38,526 bases of DNA, taken from NCBI GenBank assembly GCA_026393865.1, contig JAPKZI010000180.1:1-38526 (forward strand). The letters run 5' to 3'. Source of the stretch: Candidatus Aminicenantota bacterium (GTDB lineage Bacteria; Acidobacteriota; Aminicenantia; Aminicenantales; UBA4085). The notes under the pieces were generated by a model. It was not told where the DNA came from. It did no database searches and worked only from the letters and a program-made list of their open reading frames with translations. Position 1 is the first letter of the stretch, and each line of letters begins with the position of its first letter. The position numbers and the translations under genes were made by a program. Below are positions 32,204-38,526 of this stretch, one piece after another.

Positions 32204-33457
32204 ATGGGCGACAAGAAGAAGCGGGCTCGCCTCTTCGGCTGGATGAAAGACGCCCCGCCGGCGGCCCGGCGGGCGCTCGTCGCCGCCTCGCTCGGCTGGA
32301 TGCTCGACGCCTTCGACGTCATGCTCTACGCCCTGGTCCTGGCCTACATGATGAAGGACTTGGGCATGAGCAAAGGCACGGCGGGGCTGATGAGCTCGCT
32401 GACGCTCCTCGCCGCGGCGGCCGGAGGGATCGTCTTCGGCGTCTTGGCCGACAAGCGGGGCCGGACGTGGGCTTTGCGGGCCAGCGTCCTGGTCTATTCC
32501 GTGTTCACCGCCGCTTGCGGATTGGCCCAATCGGTGCCGATGCTCGCCGTCTTCCGCGTTTTCTTGGGGCTGGGCATGGGCGGCGAGTGGACGAGCGGCG
32601 CCGCGCTCGTCACCGAGACCTGGCCCGATGAACACCGCGGCAAAGCCATGGGCTTCGTCCAGAGCTTCTGGGCCGTAGGCTACGCGGCCGCCGCGTTCGT
32701 CACGGCGATCGTTTATCCCCTGGCCGGCTGGCGGGCCGTTTTCTTCGTCGGCGTCCTGCCGGCCCTCTTGATCTTCTGGGTCCAAAGGAAAGTCGAAGAG
32801 CCGGCCATCTGGCGGGCGCATAAAGCCCAGGCCGTCAGCAAGGCAAAAACGGGCATCGGCGCCGTCATCCGCGGCCGGCTTCTGGGCATCACCGTCGCCG
32901 TGACGCTGATGAACGGCTTTCTGTTGTTCGGCTGGTGGGGTTTCAATACCTGGATCCCCGGCTATCTCTCCCTGGCCCAAAACCAGGGCGGGATCGGACT
33001 GAGCCCTTGGCTCGCCTCGTCCCTCATCTTCTTCATGCAGTTCGGGATGTGGATCGGCTATCTGACCTTCGGCTATTTCAGCGACATCATCGGCCGAAAA
33101 AAGACCTATATCATCTATTTCACGGCGGCCGCGGTTTTCATTTTTGTTTATGCCCAACTCAGCCATCCTCTGCTCCTGTTCATCCTCGGCCCGTTCGTCG
33201 CCTTTTTCGGAACGGGTGGATTCACCGGCTTCGGCGCGCTGACGGCCGAGCTCTATCCGACCCGCTTCCGGGCAACATTGCAGGGGACAACGTACAATTT
33301 GGGCCGGATCGGATCGGCCGTGGCGCCGCTGGCCGTCGGCTCCCTGGCCCAGGAGAAAGGGTTCGGAACGGCCTTCCTCCTGGCCTCGGGCGCCTTCGTC
33401 GCCGCAGCCGTCATGTGGATCTGGATCCCGGAGACGCGCGGCCGGACACTCGAATAA
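32204..33457 (+). CDS. MFS transporter, sugar acid / aromatic acid type (AAHS/MHS-like)
   Basis: 417 residues with 12 membrane helices. MFS motif A appears in both halves as GVLADKRGR (about 85-93) and GYFSDIIGRKK. The first helix motif GWMLDAFDVMLYALV (about 31-45) and RVFLGLGMGGEWTSGAALVTE are typical of the metabolite:proton symporter groups that carry aromatic acids, sialic acid or related organic acids. The final segment IPETRGRTLE is a common MFS ending. The substrate is inferred to be the carboxylated or sugar compound processed by the downstream isomerase and Gfo/Idh genes. A palindrome separates it from each neighbour, so co-transcription is uncertain. Confidence 0.88.
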   Translation: MGDKKKRARLFGWMKDAPPAARRALVAASLGWMLDAFDVMLYALVLAYMMKDLGMSKGTAGLMSSLTLLAAAAGGIVFGVLADKRGRTWALRASVLVYSVFTAACGLAQSVPMLAVFRVFLGLGMGGEWTSGAALVTETWPDEHRGKAMGFVQSFWAVGYAAAAFVTAIVYPLAGWRAVFFVGVLPALLIFWVQRKVEEPAIWRAHKAQAVSKAKTGIGAVIRGRLLGITVAVTLMNGFLLFGWWGFNTWIPGYLSLAQNQGGIGLSPWLASSLIFFMQFGMWIGYLTFGYFSDIIGRKKTYIIYFTAAAVFIFVYAQLSHPLLLFILGPFVAFFGTGGFTGFGALTAELYPTRFRATLQGTTYNLGRIGSAVAPLAVGSLAQEKGFGTAFLLASGAFVAAAVMWIWIPETRGRTLE

Positions 33458-33473
33458 ATCTATCGGCCGATGG

Positions 33474-33527
33474 GGGGTCGCGTCTACACTTTTCACTTTA
33501 GGAAGCGGAAAGTGTAGACGCGACCCC
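33474..33527. repeat. GGGGTCGCGTCTACACTTT palindrome
   Basis: Perfect 19-base arms at 33474-33492 and 33509-33527 with a 16-base loop. It lies between two plus-strand genes and belongs to the GGGGTCGCGTCT subfamily. The first 15 bases of the arm match the copy at 20862. Confidence 0.88.
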
Positions 33528-33588
33528 TTGAATTTTTAGCCCTCTTGGTATAAGCATTACCTATTCCAAAGAAGGAGGTGCTCGGGAC

Positions 33589-34512
33589 GTGAACCGCAGA
33601 AATTTCGTTCGAAACGGGATCGGCGCGGCCGCCGCGCTGGGATTAGCCGGGCCCAGAGCTATTTTTGCCTCGCCCCAGGCCGCCGGGGCCCCGGGGGGCA
33701 AGAAATTCAAGCTCAAATACGCGCCGAGCATCGGCGAGTTCAAGGCCCACGCCGGCGACGACCCCATCGCCCAGATCAACTTTGTCGCCGACGAGGGATT
33801 CCTGGCCATGTTCGACAATGGGATCATGAACCGCGCCGTCCCCCTGCAGGAGGCCATCGCCAAGGAGATCGAAAAGCGGGGGATGACCCTGGGACCGTTT
33901 GTTCTCTACGCCGATTTCGGGGTCAAGAGCTTCGTTACCAGGGACAAGGAGATCCGGGAGATGCTGCTCAAGAAGATGGCCCAGGGCGTAGAGACCATGA
34001 AGCGGACCGGAATCAAATGGGCCCTCGTCGTCCCCGGCCGCTACGACGAAAGCCTGGACTGGGATTACCAGACGTCCAATGTCGTGGACAATCTCCGTCT
34101 TTGCATGGACGTCGTCGCTCCGGCGGGACTCATCCTCGTCCTGGAGCCGCTCAATCCCAAGAACCACCCCGGCCTGTTCCTGACCAAGATCTCCCAGACC
34201 TACCAGATTTGCAGGGCCGTCAATAATCCCTGTTGCAGGATCCTCAACGACATGTACCACCAGCAGATCACCGAAGGCAACCTGATCCCCAACATCAACG
34301 CGGCCTGGGACGAGATCGCCGCCTTTCACATCGGCGATAATCCCGGCCGCAAGGAGCCGACCACGGGCGAGATCAACTATAGGAACGTCTTCAAACATAT
34401 CTATGACAAAGGTTTCAAGGGCGTCTTGTGCATGGAGCACGGCCATAGCAAACCCGGCAAAGAGGGCGAGAGGGCCGTCATCGACGCCTACCGGCAATGC
34501 GATAGTTTTTAA
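33589..34512 (+). CDS. Tat-exported hydroxypyruvate isomerase-like TIM barrel protein
   Basis: 307 residues from a GTG at 33589, supported by AAGGAGGTG at 33572-33580. Tat-type signal NRRNFVRNGIGAAAALGLAG. The xylose isomerase/AP endonuclease 2-like TIM barrel shows the metal-binding pattern: Glu in LILVLEPLN, Asp and His in ILNDMYHQQITEGN, the signature of the Hyi group, and Glu in GVLCMEHGHS. It probably isomerises or epimerises a sugar-derived keto compound outside the cytoplasm. It is followed after ten bases by the first Gfo/Idh/MocA gene, so the pair is probably translated from one mRNA. The true substrate is unknown. Confidence 0.85.
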   Translation: MNRRNFVRNGIGAAAALGLAGPRAIFASPQAAGAPGGKKFKLKYAPSIGEFKAHAGDDPIAQINFVADEGFLAMFDNGIMNRAVPLQEAIAKEIEKRGMTLGPFVLYADFGVKSFVTRDKEIREMLLKKMAQGVETMKRTGIKWALVVPGRYDESLDWDYQTSNVVDNLRLCMDVVAPAGLILVLEPLNPKNHPGLFLTKISQTYQICRAVNNPCCRILNDMYHQQITEGNLIPNINAAWDEIAAFHIGDNPGRKEPTTGEINYRNVFKHIYDKGFKGVLCMEHGHSKPGKEGERAVIDAYRQCDSF

Positions 34513-34522
34513 GGAGTAAGAA

Positions 34523-35785
34523 ATGAAAAAGCATCTTTCCCGGCGCACTTTCATCAAATCCACCGTCGGCGCTTCTCTCGCCGCGGCCATCCCCGGCAAC
34601 CTCGGCCTCTACGCCCAGGGCTCGGACGCGATCCGCGTCGGGGTCATCGGCTGCGGCGGCCGCGGGACGGGCGCGGCCATCGACTGCTTCACCTCGGCCC
34701 CGGGCGTCGAAATCGTCGCCCTCTTCGATCCCTTCCCGGACAGAGTCGACAACTGCCTCAAGCGGCTCCAGGAGAAGATCCCGGCCGGCGTCAAAGTCAC
34801 CAAGGACAAATGCTTCACCGGCCTCGACGGGTATAAGAAGCTGCTGGCACTGCCCGAAGTCAACCTGATCGTGACGGCCGCCCCGCCCGGATTCCGGCCG
34901 ATCCATCTCAAGGCCTCGATCGAGGCGGGCAAGCATGTCTTCATGGAAAAGCCCGTCGCCGTCGATCCGGTCGGCGTGCGTTCGGTCATCGAGTCCTCGG
35001 ACCTGGCCCGAAAGAAAGGCCTGGCCATCGTCGCCGGCACCCAGCGCCGCCATCAACGGAGCTATCTCGAGCTGATGAAGCGCATCCACGGCGGGGCCAT
35101 CGGCGAGATCGTCGGCGGCCAGTGTTACTGGAACCAGGGAGACCTCTGGGTCATCAAAAAGACTCCCCAAATGTCCGAAATGGAATGGCAGTGCCGGAAC
35201 TGGCTGTACTTCTCCTGGACCTCGGGCGATCACATCGTCGAGCAGCACGTCCATAATATCGACGTTATGAACTGGGCCTTCGGCAGCCTCCCGGTCAAAG
35301 TCATGGGCATGGGCGGCCGCCAACAACGCACGGCGCCCGAATACGGCAATATCTACGACCACTTCGCCATCGAATTCGAATACCCGAACGGGGTGCGGGT
35401 GATGAGCCTGTGCCGCCAGATCCCGGGCTGCGCCGAACGCGTCGAGGAGAAGATCGTCGGAACCAAGGGCTACGCCTTCGGCTACGGCGAAATCCACGGC
35501 GACAATTTCTGGAAGTTCGAGGGCGAGGAGCCCAACCCGTACGTCGTCGAGCATACCGACTTGATCGCGAGCATCCGGAGCGGGAAGCCGCTGAACGAGG
35601 GCCGGCGCATCGCCGAGAGCACGATGTGCGCCATCCTCGGCCGGATGAGCGCCTACACGGGCCGGGCGATCAGCTGGGAATGGGCGATGGCGAGTTCCAA
35701 GCTCGATCTCACGCCGGCCAAGTTCGAGTTCGGCCCCAACCAGGTCGACCCGGCGGCCATCCCCGGCAAGATGCCGTTGGTCTGA
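34523..35785 (+). CDS. Tat-exported Gfo/Idh/MocA family oxidoreductase (1)
   Basis: 420 residues. N-terminal SRRTFIKSTVGASLAAAIPG is a Tat signal, so the enzyme is probably exported with its nicotinamide cofactor bound. The Rossmann motif VGVIGCGGRGTG is at residues 39-50 and the EKP motif at 142-144 (FMEKPVA). The segment DHIVEQHVHNIDVMNWA carries the catalytic His/Asp region. Such enzymes oxidise or reduce sugar and polyol hydroxyls, and exported members often resemble glucose-fructose oxidoreductase or 3-keto-glycoside enzymes. Shine-Dalgarno AAGGAG precedes the ATG. It starts ten bases after the isomerase-like gene. Confidence 0.9.
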   Translation: MKKHLSRRTFIKSTVGASLAAAIPGNLGLYAQGSDAIRVGVIGCGGRGTGAAIDCFTSAPGVEIVALFDPFPDRVDNCLKRLQEKIPAGVKVTKDKCFTGLDGYKKLLALPEVNLIVTAAPPGFRPIHLKASIEAGKHVFMEKPVAVDPVGVRSVIESSDLARKKGLAIVAGTQRRHQRSYLELMKRIHGGAIGEIVGGQCYWNQGDLWVIKKTPQMSEMEWQCRNWLYFSWTSGDHIVEQHVHNIDVMNWAFGSLPVKVMGMGGRQQRTAPEYGNIYDHFAIEFEYPNGVRVMSLCRQIPGCAERVEEKIVGTKGYAFGYGEIHGDNFWKFEGEEPNPYVVEHTDLIASIRSGKPLNEGRRIAESTMCAILGRMSAYTGRAISWEWAMASSKLDLTPAKFEFGPNQVDPAAIPGKMPLV

Positions 35786-35796
35786 TAAGATTAATT

Positions 35797-35857
35797 GGGG
35801 ACAGGATGCGTCGTCCCCCATTCTTTTCTTAAAAGGGGGACGACGCATCCTGTCCCC
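35797..35857. repeat. Perfect 23-bp-arm palindrome between the two Gfo/Idh genes
   Basis: Arms at 35797-35819 and 35835-35857 are perfect inverted copies with a 15-base loop. Each arm itself has GGGGAC at one end and GTCCCC at the other. It interrupts an otherwise uniform plus-strand gene cluster and starts 12 bases after the first Gfo/Idh stop. Confidence 0.9.
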
Positions 35858-35882
35858 TTTAAAAAAAGAAAGGCAGGACAAC

Positions 35883-37208
35883 ATGGCTAAAAGATCTTCT
35901 CTGATGCGCCGGAGAGATTTCCTTAAAACTCTGCCCATCGCCGTCGCCGGAGCGGCCGGCTTCCCGACCATCGTCAAGGCGGCCGCGCTCGGCCGGGAGG
36001 GAGCCGTCCCTCCCAGCGACAAGATCGTCATGGCCGGCATCGGCTTCGGTATGCAGGGCATCCCGAACATGCGGGCCTTCCTCCAAAAGGACGAGGTCCG
36101 GTGGGTGGCCGTTTGCGACCTCGACAAGGAGCATCTCAAACAGGCCCAAGGCATCGTCAACCAGCACTACGGCCATGAATCCTGCTCGACCTATCACGAT
36201 TTCCGCGAGCTTTACGCGCGCGGCGACCTCGACGCCGTCTCGATCGCCGTCCCCGACCATTGGCACGCCATCCTGTCCATCTCCGCGGCCCGCGCCGGCC
36301 TCGACATCTTTGGAGAAAAACCCTTCTCCCACAGCCTGGCCGAGGGCCGGGCGATGTGCGACGCGGTCAAGCGCTACGGCCGGGTCTGGCAGACGGGAAG
36401 CTGGCAGCGCTCCGTGGACAATTTCCACCGCGCCTCTGAGCTCGTCCGCAACGGCCGGATCGGGAAGATCCTGCGGGTCGAGGTCGGCCTGCCCGCGGGC
36501 CACTATGATTTCGCCCGGACATTCGGAGAGTGGGCGGTCGGACCGCCGCCCCGCGAGCTGGACTACGACTTCTGGGTCGGACCGGCGCCTTTCGTACCCT
36601 ACTGCAAGGCCCGCGTCCATATGAACTGGCGCTGGAACATGGACTTCGGCGGCGGCCAGCTCATGGACTGGATCGGCCACCATCTCGACATCGCCCACTG
36701 GGGACTCGGCTTCGACTATGCCGGCCCCGTCGAGATCCAAGGCCGGGGTGAATTCCCGGCGACCGGGATCTACAACAGCGCCACGCGCTACTGGGTCGAC
36801 GCTAGATACGCCGACGGGACGCCCTTCGTCCTCGCCGGCGGGTACGACGAGATCCAAAGCGGCACGAAATGGATCGGCGAGTACGGCTGGATCTGGGTGG
36901 ACCGCGGCGGCTTCGAGACCCAGCCGGCCTATCTCGTCAACGAGATCATCGGGCCCGGCGAGATCAAGCTCATCAAGAGCCGCGACCATTGCCAAAACTT
37001 CGTCGACAGCGTCAAGAACCGGGCGCTGACAATCGCGCCCGCCGAGGTGGCCCACCGCTCGGCGAGCGTCGGTCATCTCGGCGTCATCGCCATCGAGACG
37101 GGCCGCAGGATCAAATGGGACCCGGCCACGGAAACAATCAGCGGCGACGCGGAGGCTAACCGGCTCCTCAGCCGCGCCTACCGCGGGCCTTGGCAGCTGC
37201 CGGCGTAA
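35883..37208 (+). CDS. Tat-exported Gfo/Idh/MocA family oxidoreductase (2)
   Basis: 441 residues. Tat signal SLMRRRDFLKTLPIAVAGAAG. The nucleotide-binding turn is atypical (MAGIGFGMQGIP, residues 50-61) and EKP is at residues 145-147 in FGEKPFSHS. MDWIGHHLDIAHWGL carries the catalytic-region His and Asp. It is clearly a paralogue of the preceding gene but diverged, so the two may act on different hydroxyls or form one redox pair. Shine-Dalgarno-like GGCAGGA precedes the ATG. The HEAT-repeat gene begins ten bases after the stop. Confidence 0.88.
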   Translation: MAKRSSLMRRRDFLKTLPIAVAGAAGFPTIVKAAALGREGAVPPSDKIVMAGIGFGMQGIPNMRAFLQKDEVRWVAVCDLDKEHLKQAQGIVNQHYGHESCSTYHDFRELYARGDLDAVSIAVPDHWHAILSISAARAGLDIFGEKPFSHSLAEGRAMCDAVKRYGRVWQTGSWQRSVDNFHRASELVRNGRIGKILRVEVGLPAGHYDFARTFGEWAVGPPPRELDYDFWVGPAPFVPYCKARVHMNWRWNMDFGGGQLMDWIGHHLDIAHWGLGFDYAGPVEIQGRGEFPATGIYNSATRYWVDARYADGTPFVLAGGYDEIQSGTKWIGEYGWIWVDRGGFETQPAYLVNEIIGPGEIKLIKSRDHCQNFVDSVKNRALTIAPAEVAHRSASVGHLGVIAIETGRRIKWDPATETISGDAEANRLLSRAYRGPWQLPA

Positions 37209-37218
37209 AGGTGTGACC

Positions 37219-38526
37219 ATGACGAACCGAAAAATCCAAAAGATCGTCATCGCGGTCCTCGCCCTCGGATTGATCGCGGCCGTCGCGGCGGCCCAGACGG
37301 CCGGCGCCCAGGAGGCGAAGCGGGCCGTCCCGCAGAATCTGGACCGGATTCTGAAAGCGCTGGCGGCCTATGACGGCGGCCTGGAATCGGACTCTTTTTG
37401 GGACTTGCGCAATTATGTCCTGGCCCGGAAGGACGCGCCGGATGCGAGATCGGCCTGTGAGGAAAAACTCGCCGCTTTTCTCGAATCGAAGGCGCCCCTG
37501 ACCGCTAAAACCGCCGTCTGCCGCCAACTGCGCGTTATCGGCAGCGGCAAATCCGTTCCCGTGCTGGAGAAGATGCTTCTTCAAAAGGACACGGCCGACA
37601 TCGCCCGATACGCGCTCGAAAAGATCCCCGGCCCGGACGCGGACGACGCTCTCATCGAAGCTCTCGGGAAAACGAAAGGCGCCCTGAAAAAAGGGATCAT
37701 CACTTCGCTCGGCCAGAGAAAAGCGCGGTCGGCCGCGGCCGAGCTCGGCAAGCTCCTCCGCGGACCGGACCCGGAATACGCCGGCCCGGCCGCGATCGCG
37801 CTCGGACAGATCGGCGGGATGGACGCGGCCGAAGCTCTAGGCAGATCCTTGGCCGTCGCATCGCCGCTCCTCAAAGAGACCATCGCCTCGGCCCTGTTCA
37901 GATGCGCCGAGGAATTCGTCGCCCTTAAAGACACACAGGCCTCGTTCCAGATCTACGACAAGCTCTTCGGCGAAAAGCTTCCGGCCGCCCTGCGTCTTGC
38001 GGCCATGCGCGGAAAGATCGCCACGGCGGGAGGCCAAGCCCAAAAAATGATCCTCGACACCCTGGCCGGCACGGATCCGTCCCTGCATGCGCCGGCCATC
38101 GGCGCGATCAAGACCTTTTTCAAAGAGGCCGACATCGGCCCGGTCTGCTCGATCCTGCCGCAGCTTTCCGCTTCCAGTCAGGTCCAGCTGATCGCCGTTC
38201 TCGCCGAGTATCCCGGCAAGGTCGTCCTGCCCGTCGTTTTACAGGCGGCCAAGAGCCCGGATAAAGACATCCGCATGGCCGCCCTCAAAGCGCTGGAGAA
38301 GGCGGGCGACGCGTCCGTGGTCCTTTCCCTGGCCCAAACGGCGGCCGTGCCGCCGCGTCTGGAACAGACCGCGGCCCGGACGAGCCTCTGGGGGCTCAAA
38401 GGCAAGGACGTCGATGAGAGGATCCTCTCGCTCCTTGCTGAGCAGAAGGATGAGGGCGTCCTGGCCGAACTGGTTCAGAGCGTCGGCGAGCGCCGCATTT
38501 ATGCCGGAAAAAGCATGGCCGTGAAA
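37219..38526 (+). CDS. Exported HEAT-repeat protein, N-terminal part (runs off the window)
   Basis: At least 436 residues, open to the right edge. The N-terminus MTNRKIQKIVIAVLALGLIA with AAAQTAGAQ is a signal peptide. The rest is alpha-helical HEAT-type repeats, for example YAGPAAIALGQIGGMDAAEALG, IRMAALKALEKAGDASVV and DVDEKI-like units, each about 30-38 residues. In related clusters such repeat proteins often carry a DUF1080 (3-keto-disaccharide hydrolase) domain at the far end, but that part is outside the window and this is conjecture. It is ten bases downstream of the second Gfo/Idh gene and so belongs to the same cluster. Confidence 0.8.
   Translation, partial: MTNRKIQKIVIAVLALGLIAAVAAAQTAGAQEAKRAVPQNLDRILKALAAYDGGLESDSFWDLRNYVLARKDAPDARSACEEKLAAFLESKAPLTAKTAVCRQLRVIGSGKSVPVLEKMLLQKDTADIARYALEKIPGPDADDALIEALGKTKGALKKGIITSLGQRKARSAAAELGKLLRGPDPEYAGPAAIALGQIGGMDAAEALGRSLAVASPLLKETIASALFRCAEEFVALKDTQASFQIYDKLFGEKLPAALRLAAMRGKIATAGGQAQKMILDTLAGTDPSLHAPAIGAIKTFFKEADIGPVCSILPQLSASSQVQLIAVLAEYPGKVVLPVVLQAAKSPDKDIRMAALKALEKAGDASVVLSLAQTAAVPPRLEQTAARTSLWGLKGKDVDERILSLLAEQKDEGVLAELVQSVGERRIYAGKSMAVK

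Noticed and set aside
15219-35857. CRISPR array
   Set aside because: The GGGG...CCCC elements are single palindromes scattered between genes, with no regular spacing, spacers or cas genes.
34478-37250. Two long minus-strand open frames (about 560 and 463 codons)
   Set aside because: Both are antisense to the Gfo/Idh genes, which have clear motifs and start signals; the antisense products have none.
1-38526. In-frame UGA (Sec) codons in window genes
   Set aside because: I looked at stops and Cys motifs of the main genes (SelD, phosphatase, DUF362, dipeptidase). None shows a UGA in a redox motif followed by a continuing family domain.

Overview
The window reads as a GC-rich bacterial chromosome segment, most like an Acidobacteriota / Candidatus Aminicenantes-type organism. 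This is inferred from gene content only: secreted six-bladed beta-propeller (NHL) proteins, a DUF6599-DUF362 pair, Tat-exported Gfo/Idh/MocA oxidoreductases, sulfatase, GH42 and glutaminase-like carbohydrate genes, and many intergenic hairpins. No 16S rRNA or other strong taxonomic marker is present.

Layout. (1) 1-4573: a lower-GC patch bounded by two copies of the 5' half of a selenocysteine tRNA gene, both on the minus strand. Copy 1 runs off the left edge of the window; copy 2 loses its 3' half. Between them lie two beta-propeller proteins and an orphan PD-(D/E)XK-like protein. (2) 4.7-9.1 kb: a small nucleotidyltransferase toxin-antitoxin-like pair, a serine-hydrolase-fold protein whose three catalytic motifs are all substituted, and the DUF6599-DUF362 pair. 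(3) 9.15-13.5 kb: a tightly overlapping selA-selD-selB operon in which selB is broken by a frameshift plus apparent loss of most of domain III. (4) 13.6-20.9 kb: sulfatase with C-terminal EF-hands, lipocalin, low-molecular-weight phosphatase plus class V aminotransferase, GH42 beta-galactosidase, and a membrane sensor that ends before any kinase domain. (5) 20.9-26.7 kb, mostly minus strand: a DUF6786-like lipoprotein coupled to a glutaminase-A-like enzyme, a PiT phosphate transporter with its DUF47 partner, and a MazEF-type toxin-antitoxin pair. (6) 27.2-32.2 kb: a dicarboxylate/amino acid symporter, an APC amino acid permease and a secreted C69 dipeptidase, together suggesting peptide and amino-acid scavenging. 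(7) 32.2-38.5 kb: a plus-strand cluster of MFS transporter, sugar isomerase-like TIM barrel, two Tat-exported Gfo/Idh/MocA oxidoreductases and a HEAT-repeat protein that runs off the right edge; this looks like a sugar or polyol oxidation and isomerisation pathway.

Across the window, intergenic gaps carry at least nine perfect or imperfect palindromes that all begin GGGG(A/T) and end (T/A)CCCC but have different cores. They resemble REP-type hairpins mobilised by RAYT transposases, although no transposase is present. A second dispersed repeat (TGTCATCCTGAGCG...) contains a C(GNA)G mini-hairpin. Several sigma-70-like promoters (TTGACN-N16/17/18-TANNNT) can be read. Two have the -10 box only six bases from the start codon, predicting leaderless mRNAs.

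The strongest leads are the paired tRNA-Sec halves together with the damaged selB, the dispersed hairpin family, the triple-substituted serine hydrolase, the kinase-less sensor and a four-copy 10-bp-phased GGAAC array beside the tRNA-Sec relic.
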